Of a stretch of DNA of 64,000 nt, positions 35,744-44,679 are shown piece by piece. The position numbers and the translations under genes are program-made. Within the stretch, counting starts at the first letter, position 1; each line of letters opens with the position of its first letter. Source of the stretch: Dechloromonas sp. (GTDB lineage Bacteria > Pseudomonadota > Gammaproteobacteria > Burkholderiales > Rhodocyclaceae); NCBI GenBank assembly GCA_017302355.1, contig JAFLDQ010000002.1:28947-92946 (forward strand), written 5' to 3'. The notes beneath the pieces were generated by a model, which worked only from the letters and a program-made list of their open reading frames with translations, was not told the DNA's origin and did no database searches.

Positions 35744-36529
35744 ATGTTGCACACGCTTTCCCGATGGCTCGGCCTTACGCGCGACCCCCCGGTCATACCG
35801 GACGAGATGTGGACCAAGGTCGAGCGCAGCCTCCCTTTTCTCGCCTTTCTGCAGGCGGCTGATCGCCAGCGCCTGCGCGTTCTGGCGCAGGGCTTTCTCA
35901 CCGGCAAGCAGTTCCACGGCGCCCATGGGCTGCGCCTGACCGACGAGATGCTGCTCAGCATCTCGCTGCAGGCCTGCCTGCCGATCCTGCGCAGCGGGCT
36001 CGATGCCTACCGCAGCTGGATCGGCGTGGTGATCTACCCGGGTGATTTCGTCATCCGGCGGCACGAGATGGACGAAGCCGGCGTGGTGCACGAGTACGAC
36101 GATGAAGTCCTGGGCGAAGCCTGGGAAGGCGGGCCGGTGTTGCTGTCGTGGTTCGACGCGAACGAGGCGCCTGACGGCGTGAATGTGGTGATCCATGAGT
36201 TCGCGCACAAGCTCGACATGGAGAATGGCGGCGTCGACGGTCTCCCCCGGCTGCCTGCCCAGATGTCGCGCGCGGTATGGGCCGAGGCGTTTTCCAGCGC
36301 CTATGAAGACTTCTGCCGGGAGGTGGACGCGGGCGTCGAGACGGTGCTCGATCCCTATGGCGCCGAGCATCCCGGGGAGTTCTTTGCGGTGGCGTCAGAG
36401 TCCTTCTTTGAAACACCTTGCCGGCTCGCACAGCGCTATCCCGCGATGTACGCCCAACTCGCCGCGTTCTATGGTGTCGATCCCGCAAGCGGCGAACGCC
36501 GGCTCGCCGACAACGCTGCCCGGGCATGA
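35744..36529 (+). CDS. mtfA: MtfA-type zinc peptidase
   Basis: A 261-aa zincin (M90) with the gluzincin motif H151-E-F-A-H155 followed by KLD, and the third-ligand region GEFFAVASESFFE (E212/E219). In enterobacteria MtfA is an aminopeptidase that binds the regulator Mlc and so affects glucose PTS genes; whether Mlc exists here is unknown. Length matches the family (~265 aa). It is monocistronic, 35 bp from the divergent relA start. Confidence 0.93.
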   Translation: MLHTLSRWLGLTRDPPVIPDEMWTKVERSLPFLAFLQAADRQRLRVLAQGFLTGKQFHGAHGLRLTDEMLLSISLQACLPILRSGLDAYRSWIGVVIYPGDFVIRRHEMDEAGVVHEYDDEVLGEAWEGGPVLLSWFDANEAPDGVNVVIHEFAHKLDMENGGVDGLPRLPAQMSRAVWAEAFSSAYEDFCREVDAGVETVLDPYGAEHPGEFFAVASESFFETPCRLAQRYPAMYAQLAAFYGVDPASGERRLADNAARA

Positions 36530-36623
36530 TCCGGCCTCGCCGGGCATGGGCATTGCTAAATCAACCCCTGATTCGCGCAATGGACTTTCACATCGCGGCA
36601 ACATTCCATATTGGCAGAGCGCC

Positions 36624-36643
36624 TTCCAGTGACTAAGCTGGAA
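36624..36643. promoter_or_regulatory. Inverted repeat upstream of host-attachment gene
   Basis: TTCCAG-N8-CTGGAA (36624-36629 / 36638-36643), a symmetric operator-like element 66 bp before the ATG of the next gene. The surrounding 36530-36708 spacer has no gene and is locally AT-richer near 36570-36620. It could be a regulator site; no partner protein is evident. Confidence 0.35.
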
Positions 36644-36708
36644 CCGGTGCTGCCTGGAGGCGGGAGGCCCAGGGCGGCAACTTTCCTCAATGCAACGGAG
36701 GGTGTCTC

Positions 36709-37149
36709 ATGGCTATTACCTGGATTCTGGTTGCGAACGCCAGCCTGGCGAAGCTGTATGCGAACCTGGGCCCGAACAAGGGTCTTCAGCTGGTCAAGGA
36801 ACTAATCCATCCAGAGAGCAGGCAAAAGAACGCCGATCTCGTCAGTGATCGCCCCGGCAGCTCCGGCGCGAACGGAACAGGCGGCGGTACAATGCGCCCG
36901 CAAACCGAGCCCAAACAGCACGAAGCGAAAGTATTCGCGCTGGAACTGGCTCAGGAGCTATACCAAGGACGAGCGACGAACGCCTTCAAGCGCGCGATTC
37001 TCGTCGCGCCGCCCTCCTTCATGGGGATTCTCAACGGCGTCATGGACGGCCCGACCGCACAGCTTGTTTCGGACCGCTTCGAGAAGGACTACACGAAGAC
37101 ATCCGAGCCGGAGCTTTCAGAACGGCTCGCTTCTGCCATCTATCTTTGA
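36709..37149 (+). CDS. Host-attachment / baeRF-type protein
   Basis: A 146-aa protein of the family named for Agrobacterium host attachment, whose fold relates to bacterial/archaeal eRF1-like (baeRF) proteins. It opens AITWILVANASLAKLYANLG and has HEAKVFALELAQELYQGRATNAF, then RAILVAPPSFMGIL and GPTAQLVSDRFEKDYTKTSEPELSERL. GGAGG precedes the ATG. Such genes are often stress or stationary-phase induced, and the ribosome/tRNA-nuclease link is still hypothetical. Note the G/S-rich insertion GSSGANGTGGG at ~51-61. Confidence 0.88.
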   Translation: MAITWILVANASLAKLYANLGPNKGLQLVKELIHPESRQKNADLVSDRPGSSGANGTGGGTMRPQTEPKQHEAKVFALELAQELYQGRATNAFKRAILVAPPSFMGILNGVMDGPTAQLVSDRFEKDYTKTSEPELSERLASAIYL

Positions 37150-37424
37150 TTCCTTGAACGTCTCTCTTCAGGAGACGACGGGGTCGGCGCCAGCTGCCCC
37201 CAAGGACCGCGGGGCGCTTGGCGCCCCGCATCTACGTTCACCGTGCCCGAATCGCGCGGGCGTGCTGGCCCCCACCTTACCGATCGGCAACTGGCCCAAC
37301 GGCCAGCAAGCGGATGAGAGGATGAACGTAACGTTATCCGCCAAACGGCTCGATGTGGTGGCAGGCGGCACACTCCTGGCTTCGCAGAAACGTTTCCCGC
37401 CCGCCGGCCGCCTCGTTTTCCGCC
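37150..37424. terminator. Intergenic region with GC hairpin downstream of host-attachment gene
   Basis: This 275-bp gap between convergent genes contains a perfect 9-bp stem GCGGGGCGC-TTG-GCGCCCCGC at 37209-37229, followed by ATCTACG rather than a T-run. It is probably an end-of-transcript hairpin for the host-attachment gene. I see no other gene or repeat in the remainder. Confidence 0.5.
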
Positions 37425-37976
37425 CTACTGGCTACTCAACGGCCAACGGCCCAGTGCCTCATAGAGCGCGCCCTCCGCGCTCAAGCGCGAACGCATCAAG
37501 GCGAAGCTCGCAACCCGCCAGCAGACGGCGGGCTCAAGCTGTGCCGGGGGCGCCTGTCTGGCGTTGCGCACCAGGGTGACATGGGCCGAGAACGGCCTGC
37601 TTTCGACTGGGAAGCCGCGCGCGCGCAGTGCCCCGCCCAGTTCCTGGGCCAGCCTCACCAACGCCGGCGGCGTGACTTCGGGCCCGCCCCACACGACCCG
37701 GTTGCGTTGAAAACTCCCTGCGCGCGACAGCACGAAATCGAAAGGCTCGCCCGCCAGACTCGCAGCCAGCGTCTTCAGCTCATCAACGCGTCCCACGGGC
37801 TGCTCGCCGAGGAAGGCCAGCGTAAGGTGCAGCGTGTCGCGCCGCATCGGGCGACCGCCGCATTGCCGATGCAGGCGGCGCGCGCAGGCGTCCAGCGCGG
37901 CAGCCGTCGCCGCGTCGGGCCACAGTGCGAAGAAGAGCCTTGGGCGCTCTTCCGCGCCGGCAGGCAGATCAGGCAT
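37425..37976 (-). CDS. thpR: RNA 2',3'-cyclic phosphodiesterase (2H family)
   Basis: A 183-aa 2H phosphoesterase (LigT/ThpR) that opens 2',3'-cyclic phosphates at RNA ends. The two catalytic motifs are HLTLAFLG (first H-x-T) and HVTLVRN (second H-x-T). It begins RLFFALWPD after a short N-terminus. The ATG at 37976 lies 8 nt inside the ispF 3' end, so translation may be coupled to ispF. Normal length. Confidence 0.93.
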   Translation of the reverse strand: MPDLPAGAEERPRLFFALWPDAATAAALDACARRLHRQCGGRPMRRDTLHLTLAFLGEQPVGRVDELKTLAASLAGEPFDFVLSRAGSFQRNRVVWGGPEVTPPALVRLAQELGGALRARGFPVESRPFSAHVTLVRNARQAPPAQLEPAVCWRVASFALMRSRLSAEGALYEALGRWPLSSQ

Positions 37977-38463
37977 GCGATGCGCGCCCGAGCAGGGCGA
38001 CAACCTGCGCGGCGATCCCCTCACCACGGCCGGTGAAACCCAGCTTCTCGGTGGTCTTGCCCTTGATATTGACGGCGGCCGGGTCCATGCCGAGGTCGGC
38101 GGCGATGTTGGCGACCATCGCGGGCGCGTGCGGGAGGATCTTCGGCGCTCCGCAGATCACCGTCGCATCGACGTTGACAACCTCCCACCCCGCCGCGCGG
38201 ACGCGTGACCACGCCTCGCGCAGCAGCACGCGGCTGTCGGCGCCCGAGTGCTTCTCGTCGGTGTCGGGAAACAGGCGGCCGATATCACCCAGCCCTGCCG
38301 CACCCAGCAGCGCATCGGTGAGCGCATGCAGCAGCACGTCGGCGTCCGAATGCCCGAGCAGGCCACGATCATGGGGGATTCGCACGCCGCCGATGATCAG
38401 CGGGCGCCCCGCCACCAATGCATGCACATCGAACCCCTGTCCGATCCGAAACGCCACGTTCAT
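37969..38463 (-). CDS. ispF: 2-C-methyl-D-erythritol 2,4-cyclodiphosphate synthase
   Basis: A 164-aa enzyme of the MEP isoprenoid pathway, converting CDP-ME2P to MEcPP. Zinc and substrate motifs are [12 protein letters not shown] (metal D and H), [26 protein letters not shown] and the [14 protein letters not shown] region, with the C-terminal [17 protein letters not shown]. Its ATG overlaps the ispD stop (ATGA), the common ispDF pair. Confidence 0.97.
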   Translation of the reverse strand: MNVAFRIGQGFDVHALVAGRPLIIGGVRIPHDRGLLGHSDADVLLHALTDALLGAAGLGDIGRLFPDTDEKHSGADSRVLLREAWSRVRAAGWEVVNVDATVICGAPKILPHAPAMVANIAADLGMDPAAVNIKGKTTEKLGFTGRGEGIAAQVVALLGRASHA

Positions 38464-39170
38464 TGTTCGCCTCCTTCGCGGTTCTGCAAGATCCATTCGG
38501 CCAGATGCAGGTCCAGCGGATAGGTCACCTTCAGGTTAGTCGCGTCGCCCTGGACCAGGCGCGGACGCAGTCCGGCCGCCTCGATGGCGCTCGCTTCGTC
38601 GGTCACGTCGGTCGCGCCTTCCAGCGCACGACGCAGCATGACGTAGCGGAACATCTGCGGCGTCTGCGCCTGCCACAGGCTGTCGCGCGGCACGGTAGCC
38701 GCCACGTGGCGGTGTTCGTCCGCGCGCTTCAGCGTATCGGCGACGGGCACTGCGAGCAGCCCGCCCACCTCGTCGTGCGCGAGTTCGCGCACCAGCCTCT
38801 CCACGTGCCACGATGCGAGGCAAGGGCGCGCCGCGTCATGTACCAGCACCCAGTCCGACGGCGCCGCCTCCCCTGCAATCGCCCGCAAGCCGCCCAGGAC
38901 GCTGTCCGCCCGGGTCGCCCCGCCGCAGAACAGGGGCACCAGTTTGGGACCGAGCGCGCGCCAGTCGTGACGCGCCCACTCGGCATCGTCGACCGACAGC
39001 ACCACATACACCCTGTCGATGGCAGGCGCGCCGCACAGCACCGCAAGCGCGTGGTGAATCAGGGGCTTGCCCAGCAAGGGCAGATACTGCTTGGGCTGCC
39101 TTGCGCCCATGCGCGAGCCGCTGCCCGCAGCCGGAACAATGGCGAAATGGCGAGGATGAAAGTTTTGCAT
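38460..39170 (-). CDS. ispD: 2-C-methyl-D-erythritol 4-phosphate cytidylyltransferase
   Basis: A 236-aa nucleotidyltransferase that makes CDP-methylerythritol. It has the signature N-terminus [22 protein letters not shown] (split here: AAGSGSRMG, then KQYL), [10 protein letters not shown], and [10 protein letters not shown], plus D/E metal residues in [10 protein letters not shown]. The start at 39170 (MQNFHPRHF) was used; an ATG three codons earlier is also possible. Overlaps ispF by 4 nt. Confidence 0.96.
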   Translation of the reverse strand: MQNFHPRHFAIVPAAGSGSRMGARQPKQYLPLLGKPLIHHALAVLCGAPAIDRVYVVLSVDDAEWARHDWRALGPKLVPLFCGGATRADSVLGGLRAIAGEAAPSDWVLVHDAARPCLASWHVERLVRELAHDEVGGLLAVPVADTLKRADEHRHVAATVPRDSLWQAQTPQMFRYVMLRRALEGATDVTDEASAIEAAGLRPRLVQGDATNLKVTYPLDLHLAEWILQNREGGEQ

Positions 39171-39301
39171 GCCGCGCATTCTACCGTCGCGCGCGGACTC
39201 AGGTCGGCGAGGCGCTGCCCGCGGCACCGCCGCGAGGCTATAGTTTCGGGCGACGCAGCCCACCCGAAAGAACGGGCCAACGCCTCGAGGAGAACATCAC
39301 G

Positions 39302-40576
39302 ATGCCTGCCGCCACACCGGTGTCGCCCGAACAGATCGAAGCCTTCCTGATCGCCATCGGCATCGGCATGCTGATCGGCCTCGAGCGCGAGCGCATTCCC
39401 TCGGCGCGGGCCGGGCTGCGCACTTTCGGCCTGGTCGGCATGTTCGGCGCGCTGACCGCCCTCCTGGGCGAGCACCTGCACAGCGCCGCACCCCTCGTCA
39501 CCGGGCTGGCCCTCATCGGCATCACCATCGTTGCCGCCTACCTGTTGCACCCCGATCCGTCGGACCCGGGCACGACCTCGGTCGCGGCCCTGCTGGTGTG
39601 CTACTGCCTCGGTGCCGCGGTCTGGCTGGGCTATGCAAAGCTCGCCGTGATGCTCGCGGTCGGCACGACGGTGCTGCTCTACTTCAAGGCGCAGCTGCGC
39701 GGCATGGCGACACGGCTCGATGCGCGCGACTGGATCTCGATCCTGCAGTTCGGAGTGCTTTCACTCGTCATCCTTCCTATCCTGCCCAACGAGGAGTTCG
39801 GCCCGCACGGTGCGCTCAACCCCTATCAGTTGTGGTGGATGGTGGTGCTGATCTCGGGCGTGAGCCTCGCCGGCTACGCAGCGCTGCAATTCGCCGGTCC
39901 GCGCTACGGCACCGCCTTCGTCGGCGTTTTCGGCGGGCTGGCGTCCAGCACCGCGACCACGATGGTTTATGCGAGGCAGGCGAAATCCGCGCCGGAGATG
40001 GGCAGCGTCGCTGCGCTGGTCATCATTCTCGCCAATCTGGTGATGGTACTGCGCGTGGCAGTGCTCGCCGCAGTGGTGGCACCGGCGGCAATTGCCTCGC
40101 TCGCGACGGCGCTGGTGCCCGGATTGGTCCTGGGCGCTCTGACCATCCTGTTCTACTGGCGCCGTTTGGGCAACGGCGGCCCCCTTGTGCGGCCTGCGAC
40201 CGGCAACCCGACGGAGTTACGCACCGCGCTCGGTTTCGGCGCACTTTACGCGGTCGTGCTGCTCTGCGCCGCCTGGCTTTCCGACAAGGTCGGCAACAGC
40301 GGCCTTTACGTCCTCGCCGTCGTGTCCGGCCTGACCGATGTCGACGCCATCGTGCTGTCGACGCTGCGGCTGTTCACGCTGGAACGGTTGCAGCTTGATG
40401 CGACCGTCGTCAGCGTGATGCTGGCGATGATCGCAAACCTGGTCTTCAAGACGACACTCAGCTTCGCGCTGGGCGGCCGCTCGCTGGGCACGCAGACGCT
40501 GCCCGGAATGGCGGTGGTGGCGCTCGGGCTGGGTGCGGGGCTGGCCTGGAGCGGCATGGGCGGCGTGGGCCTATAA
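39302..40576 (+). CDS. MgtC/SapB + DUF4010 membrane protein
   Basis: A 424-aa multi-pass protein. The first ~140 residues are a MgtC-like domain (FLIAIGIGMLIGLERERIP, with the RTFGLVGMFGAL motif). The remainder is the DUF4010 membrane domain with about eight helices, including VFGGLASSTATTMVYARQAK and LAVVSGLTDVDAIVLSTLRL. GAGGAGA precedes the ATG at good spacing; longer upstream frames are shadow of ispD. Function unknown; transport of ions or small molecules is only a guess. The stop codon overlaps the -10 box of the next operon. Confidence 0.9.
   Translation: MPAATPVSPEQIEAFLIAIGIGMLIGLERERIPSARAGLRTFGLVGMFGALTALLGEHLHSAAPLVTGLALIGITIVAAYLLHPDPSDPGTTSVAALLVCYCLGAAVWLGYAKLAVMLAVGTTVLLYFKAQLRGMATRLDARDWISILQFGVLSLVILPILPNEEFGPHGALNPYQLWWMVVLISGVSLAGYAALQFAGPRYGTAFVGVFGGLASSTATTMVYARQAKSAPEMGSVAALVIILANLVMVLRVAVLAAVVAPAAIASLATALVPGLVLGALTILFYWRRLGNGGPLVRPATGNPTELRTALGFGALYAVVLLCAAWLSDKVGNSGLYVLAVVSGLTDVDAIVLSTLRLFTLERLQLDATVVSVMLAMIANLVFKTTLSFALGGRSLGTQTLPGMAVVALGLGAGLAWSGMGGVGL
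40571..40576 (+). promoter_or_regulatory. TATAAT -10 element for the AmmeMemoRadiSam operon
   Basis: A perfect TATAAT that includes the stop codon of the MgtC/DUF4010 gene and lies ~60 nt before the amrB ATG. The -35 region at 17-bp spacing is poor, so it would depend on an activator or be weak. Inference from the -10 match only. Confidence 0.4.
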
Positions 40577-40637
40577 TGAATCTGGAACCACCTGTCAGGT
40601 CGCGGTCTTTTCCGGACCGCTGCAAGCTGGATACGCC

Positions 40638-41462
40638 ATGGCCATCGCCTCCATTCGTCCCGCAGCCGTTGCGGGTCTCTTCTATCCGGACGATCACCGC
40701 GTTCTTCAGGCGCAACTCACCGAGTTTCTCGCCGCGGCCATTCCGCCGGAAAGCGCCGCTGCACCCAAGGCGATCATCGTGCCGCATGCGGGCTACATCT
40801 ACTCCGGCGCGGTGGCCGCGGCTGCTTACGCGAGCCTTGCGCCGATACGCGAGCAGATCCGCCGCGTCGTGCTGCTTGGACCGGCCCACCGTATGGCGGT
40901 CCACGCCTTTGCCCTGCCAGCGTCACAGGGTTTCATGACCCCGCTGGGCGAGGTGCCGCTGAGCCAGAGCGACTGGTTGGCGCTCCATGAGCGGCCTGAT
41001 GTGATCGTCGACGACAGGCCGCACGCACTCGAGCATTGCCTCGAGGTGCAGTTGCCCTTCCTGCAGACCATGCTGGGCCGCTTCGAACTGGTGCCCTTGC
41101 TGGTTGGCGGCGCAAGCGACGAGGCGGTTGCGCAGGTGCTCGAGAGCCTGTGGGGCGGGCCGGAGACCTTGATCGTGATCAGCTCCGACCTGTCGCATTT
41201 CCATCGCTACCGCGAAGCCTGCTCTATCGACACCCTCTCGGTGGATCAGGTGCTGAGCCTCGGTGCTCCGCTCGATCACGAGCAGGCCTGCGGTGCGACG
41301 CCCATCAACGGACTCGTCCGCGTGGCACGCCGCCACGGCCTGCGCACGCAACTGCTCGACATGCGCAATTCGGGCGACACCGCAGGCCCGCGCGATAGCG
41401 TGGTCGGCTATGCCAGCATCGCCTTCTTCGAACAGGTTCCCTATGAATCACGCCAGCACTGA
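40638..41462 (+). CDS. amrB: AmmeMemoRadiSam system protein B (Memo family)
   Basis: A 274-aa member of the MEMO1 family (fold related to extradiol dioxygenases/LigB). Conserved blocks are VAGLFYPDD, IIVPHAGYIYSGAVAAAAY, VVLLGPAHRM, HALEHCLEVQLPFLQTML and ISSDLSHFHRY, containing the His residues and the cysteine expected to line the site. Bacterial members always occur with an AMMECR1 protein and a radical SAM enzyme, as here. The ATG at 40638 was chosen. Its last 20 nt overlap the next gene. Confidence 0.95.
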   Translation: MAIASIRPAAVAGLFYPDDHRVLQAQLTEFLAAAIPPESAAAPKAIIVPHAGYIYSGAVAAAAYASLAPIREQIRRVVLLGPAHRMAVHAFALPASQGFMTPLGEVPLSQSDWLALHERPDVIVDDRPHALEHCLEVQLPFLQTMLGRFELVPLLVGGASDEAVAQVLESLWGGPETLIVISSDLSHFHRYREACSIDTLSVDQVLSLGAPLDHEQACGATPINGLVRVARRHGLRTQLLDMRNSGDTAGPRDSVVGYASIAFFEQVPYESRQH

Positions 41463-42012
41463 TCTGGGCGGCATGCTGTTGAAGCTTGCCCGCGACGCCA
41501 TCGCCCATCACCTCGGCCTCAGGCCGGCCGCCGAGGTCGGCGCCGATCCGCGTCTGCAGGAGCGCGGCGCCACGTTCGTCACCCTGACCCTCGGCGGCGA
41601 ATTGCGCGGCTGCATCGGCAGCCTGCGCCGTCAGCGGCGGCTCGGCGAGGACGTCATCATCAACGCCGTCTCGGCCGCGTTCCGCGATCCTCGTTTCCCG
41701 CCCTTGTCGGCACAGGAATTCGATCAGGTTCAGGTCGAGGTGTCGCTGTTGTCCGAGCCCGACTTCATCGAATTCACCGACGAGCCTGACCTGCTGCGTC
41801 AGCTGCGCCCGCACGAGGACGGCCTGATCCTGTTCGCCGGCTGCGGCAGCGCCACCTTCCTGCCGCAGGTATGGGAGCAGTTGCCCGAGCCGCGAGACTT
41901 CCTCGGTGCACTCAAGCGCAAGGCCGGCATGCCGGTGGATAGGCCCGTCGACGGCCTGATGGCCGCGCGCTACAGCGTCGACAAGTGGGAGGAAGCACCC
42001 AGGGAGGCATGA
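41443..42012 (+). CDS. amrA: AmmeMemoRadiSam system protein A (AMMECR1 domain)
   Basis: A 189-aa AMMECR1-fold protein. The invariant hexapeptide LRGCIGSL lies at ~54-61. The AFRDPRFPPLSAQEFDQVQVEVSLLSEP block follows, and VWEQLPEPRDFLGALKRKAG is near the end. The cysteine in RGCIG is thought to be functionally important. It overlaps amrB by 20 nt and the radical SAM gene by 4 nt (ATGA), so the three are stoichiometrically coupled. Biochemical role unknown. Confidence 0.96.
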   Translation: MNHASTDLGGMLLKLARDAIAHHLGLRPAAEVGADPRLQERGATFVTLTLGGELRGCIGSLRRQRRLGEDVIINAVSAAFRDPRFPPLSAQEFDQVQVEVSLLSEPDFIEFTDEPDLLRQLRPHEDGLILFAGCGSATFLPQVWEQLPEPRDFLGALKRKAGMPVDRPVDGLMAARYSVDKWEEAPREA

Positions 42013-43109
42013 TGGTCGCCACAGCCGGGCAACACTCGGGAAACTATCCAGGACGCTATTGGCACAGGATCGACGACGGCCGCATCCAGTGCGACCTGTG
42101 TCCGCGCTATTGCAAGCTCCATGACGAGCAGCGTGGCGCCTGCTTCGTGCGCATGCGCGAGGGCGACGGCATCGTGCTCACCACCTACGGGCGCAGTTCG
42201 GGCTTCTGCATCGATCCGATCGAAAAGAAACCGCTGAATCATTTCTACCCCGGCAGCAGCGTGTTCTCGTTCGGTACCGCCGGGTGCAACCTGGCGTGCA
42301 AGTTCTGCCAGAACTGGGACATCTCGAAGTCGCGCGACATGGACCGCCTGATGGATGCCGCCTCGCCGACCGAGATCGCCGCGACCGCGGCACGCCACGG
42401 CTGTGCCAGCGTCGCCTTCACCTACAACGATCCGGTGATCTTCGCCGAATACGCCATGGACACCGCCGACGCGTGTCACGCCCTCGGCTTGAAAACGGTA
42501 GCGGTGACGGCGGGCTACATCACCGCGTTGGCGCGTGGCGACTTCTACGCAAAGATGGACGCGGCCAATCTGGACCTGAAGGGCTTCACCGACGATTTCT
42601 ACGTCAAGCTATGTGGCGCCCATTTGCAGCCTGTCCTCGACACCCTGGTCTGGCTGCGCCACGAGACCGATGTCTGGGTAGAGATCACCACCCTGCTCAT
42701 TCCCGGCCACAACGACTCCGATGACGAACTCGATGCGATGACGCGCTGGGTGTGCAAGGAACTCGGCAGCGAAGTGCCGCTGCACTTTACCGCCTTCCAT
42801 CCCGATTTCAAGATGGACGACCTGCCACCCACCCCACCCGCCACGCTCATGCGCGCGCGGCGCATCGCGCTGGGCAACGGGCTCAGACACGTCTACACCG
42901 GCAACGTGCACGACGTTGAGGGGGGAACCACCTTCTGCACGGGTTGCGCCAGGCCACTGATCGTGCGCGACTGGTACGAGATTCGCGACTACTTCGTCAC
43001 GCCCGAGGGCACCTGCCCGGATTGCGGCACCGCACTGGCCGGACGCTTCGGCACCTTCGGAGCAGCCTTCGGCGCACGACGGATTCCGGTGGACATTCAT
43101 CGCAACTAG
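42009..43109 (+). CDS. amrS: AmmeMemoRadiSam system radical SAM enzyme
   Basis: A 366-aa radical S-adenosylmethionine enzyme. The [4Fe-4S] motif is C93-x3-C97-x2-C100 (CNLACKFC). An N-terminal cysteine set (C28, C31, C35, C45: IQCDLCPRYC ... GACFVR) and a C-terminal pair of CxxC motifs (FCTGCARPL and CPDCG) suggest extra metal sites. It resembles PflA-type activating enzymes, so generation of a glycyl or other protein radical, or modification of its partners, is a working idea. Tandem ATGs at 42009 and 42012; the first overlaps the amrA stop. Confidence 0.96.
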   Translation: MMVATAGQHSGNYPGRYWHRIDDGRIQCDLCPRYCKLHDEQRGACFVRMREGDGIVLTTYGRSSGFCIDPIEKKPLNHFYPGSSVFSFGTAGCNLACKFCQNWDISKSRDMDRLMDAASPTEIAATAARHGCASVAFTYNDPVIFAEYAMDTADACHALGLKTVAVTAGYITALARGDFYAKMDAANLDLKGFTDDFYVKLCGAHLQPVLDTLVWLRHETDVWVEITTLLIPGHNDSDDELDAMTRWVCKELGSEVPLHFTAFHPDFKMDDLPPTPPATLMRARRIALGNGLRHVYTGNVHDVEGGTTFCTGCARPLIVRDWYEIRDYFVTPEGTCPDCGTALAGRFGTFGAAFGARRIPVDIHRN

Positions 43110-43194
43110 CCGCCCCTCAAACGAGCCGGCCCACCAGACACCCGATTGCACGCAAAGCCGCGCCAGTGCTTGTCCGCACCCTGGGTGCTGTGCA

Positions 43195-43878
43195 ATGCTC
43201 ACGCCGGACGACGAGCACTGCGAATCCCGCCCCGTGAAGCTGCGCAACACCCTCATCAGCATTCCTACCGCCGGCGCCTGGCTGGACGGCGTGCTCGCCC
43301 ATGCCCCCGACGTGAGCGGACTTGCCCTGTTGCCAGCGTCCGACACCTATCATGCCCCACGTGTCGACGGTTCACGCCTGTCGCTTGCGCTGCAGGAAGC
43401 CGGCTTCGCGACCATGACGCTGAATCTTCTGACGCGCCACGAGGCGGCACGCGACGCCGATGCCGGCTTCAACGTGTCGCGTCTGACCGAGCGCCTTGTC
43501 GCCGCCATCGACTGGATCGGCCATCAGCCCGCGCTCGCCTCGCTTCCCCTTGGCCTGGTCGCGAGCGGCACCGCATGCGGTGCAATCGTCCGCGCCGGCC
43601 CGGGCGCCGCCGACCGCATCGTCGCCCTGGTGTGCATGGGCGGCCGTGCCGACCTGGCCGGCGCTGCCCCGCTGCGCGCGCTGACCGTTCCCACGCGCTT
43701 CATAGTCGATCCGGCCGACCCGCAGACGGCCATTTCCGCGCGCGCGTTCGCGCTGATCCCCAAGTCCTCGGCCAACTGGTGCGAACTATCCGCCGAAGAT
43801 CCGCGGGCGGGCGCAGCTGCCGCGGCCCAATGGCTCAAGCGCTGGATTCCGTTGCCCGGCCCCGCCCGAAGCGATTGA
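43195..43878 (+). CDS. Alpha/beta-hydrolase-fold protein, small dienelactone-hydrolase-like
   Basis: A 227-aa protein that looks like the small alpha/beta hydrolases often linked to phosphoribosyltransferases. It has LISIPTAGAWLDGVLAHAP, GLALLPASDTYHAPR, a mid-protein elbow GLVASGTACGAI, and the DLAGAAPLRALTVPTRFIVDPADP region. The nucleophile elbow (usually G-x-S/T-x-G or ASTGAAAAL) reads VASGTACG, so the serine position is ambiguous and activity is uncertain. The start is the first ATG; a GTG at codon 14 (VKLRNTLISIP) is possible. It follows the AmmeMemoRadiSam genes by 85 bp on the same strand. Confidence 0.7.
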   Translation: MLTPDDEHCESRPVKLRNTLISIPTAGAWLDGVLAHAPDVSGLALLPASDTYHAPRVDGSRLSLALQEAGFATMTLNLLTRHEAARDADAGFNVSRLTERLVAAIDWIGHQPALASLPLGLVASGTACGAIVRAGPGAADRIVALVCMGGRADLAGAAPLRALTVPTRFIVDPADPQTAISARAFALIPKSSANWCELSAEDPRAGAAAAAQWLKRWIPLPGPARSD

Positions 43879-43982
43879 CGCCGCTTCACGGCTCTGCGAC
43901 ATTTTTTACGTTTCGACCCGCAGGCTGTCTTGCTTCGGAGCAGCCCTCGCCTAAGGTTCAAGAGGGTCGCCTGAATAACGTC

Positions 43983-44570
43983 ATGTCCGTTTCCTCCATC
44001 GGTGGCGCGAGCGCCGCCTATTCATCGAGCTACCTGTCGCCATCCAGCGCAGCAGGCGCGGGTGTGCGCGAAAACTCGTCCGCTGCACGAATGCAGCCGC
44101 GCGCGACCGATGAAGCCGCCCTCAGCGAAACCGACCGCCAGACGATTTCCGAACTCGCGAAGCGCGACCGCGAAGTACGCGCACACGAGCAGGCGCACAT
44201 GGCTGCGGGCGCCGGTCTGGTGGTCCGTGGCGCCACCTACAGTTTCGAGACGGGGCCGGACGGGCAGCGCTATGCAGTCGGCGGCGAAGTCAGTATCGAC
44301 ACCTCCCGCGGACGCACGCCCCAGGAAACGCTGGACAAGGCCGAACGCATCCGCGCCGCCGCGCTCGCCCCCGCCGAGCCCTCGGGCACCGACCGCCAGG
44401 TGGCAGCGCAGGCGAGCCGGATGGCGATGGAGGCGCGCATGGAGATTGCGGCCCAGCCCGGCAACGGGCAATTGCGCGTGGCCGACGCCGCCTATCGCAG
44501 CAGCGCGTCCGACTCGGCCGACCCGCCACAGCGACCCCAGTCAGGGATGCGGGTGGACACGTACGCCTGA
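43983..44570 (+). CDS. SprA-related putative metalloprotease (CJM1_0395 family)
   Basis: A 195-aa protein with the metallopeptidase-like motif H68-E69-Q-A-H72 (REVRAHEQAHMAAGAGL) and the family block GATYSFETGPDGQRYAVGGEVSIDTSRG. A Ser/Ala-rich N-terminus and a helical region with PQETLDKAERIRAAALAPAEPSG-type features follow. The family is named for Shewanella/Campylobacter relatives; activity has not been shown to my knowledge. It is 104 bp after the alpha/beta-hydrolase gene. The larger frame upstream is shadow. Confidence 0.88.
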   Translation: MSVSSIGGASAAYSSSYLSPSSAAGAGVRENSSAARMQPRATDEAALSETDRQTISELAKRDREVRAHEQAHMAAGAGLVVRGATYSFETGPDGQRYAVGGEVSIDTSRGRTPQETLDKAERIRAAALAPAEPSGTDRQVAAQASRMAMEARMEIAAQPGNGQLRVADAAYRSSASDSADPPQRPQSGMRVDTYA

Positions 44571-44633
44571 GCCGGCGCCAGCACCCGTGGCCTAGCCGGC
44601 GCGCCGGCAGGGAGCGCGGACCGGGTGATCGCC

Positions 44634-44639
44634 TATAAT
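44634..44639 (+). promoter_or_regulatory. TATAAT -10 element upstream of mfd
   Basis: A perfect TATAAT 41 nt before the mfd ATG at 44680, preceded by GCC rather than an extended -10 TG. No good -35 at 16-18 bp. A 14-bp palindrome GCCGGCGCGCCGGC (44595-44608) lies upstream and is probably the tail hairpin of the SprA-family gene. Confidence 0.45.
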
Positions 44640-44679
44640 TCCCGCTTGCGCGGCAAACGCGCCCGTCCCGACTCTGCTC

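Noticed and set aside
43146..43982. Long frame upstream of the SprA-family gene
   Set aside because: Arg/Pro/His-rich translation typical of shadow frames and antisense-register to the alpha/beta-hydrolase gene.
44595..44608. GCCGGCGCGCCGGC palindrome before mfd
   Set aside because: Short, GC-only symmetry common in this composition; no T-run and no repeat partner. Mentioned only as context for the mfd promoter.
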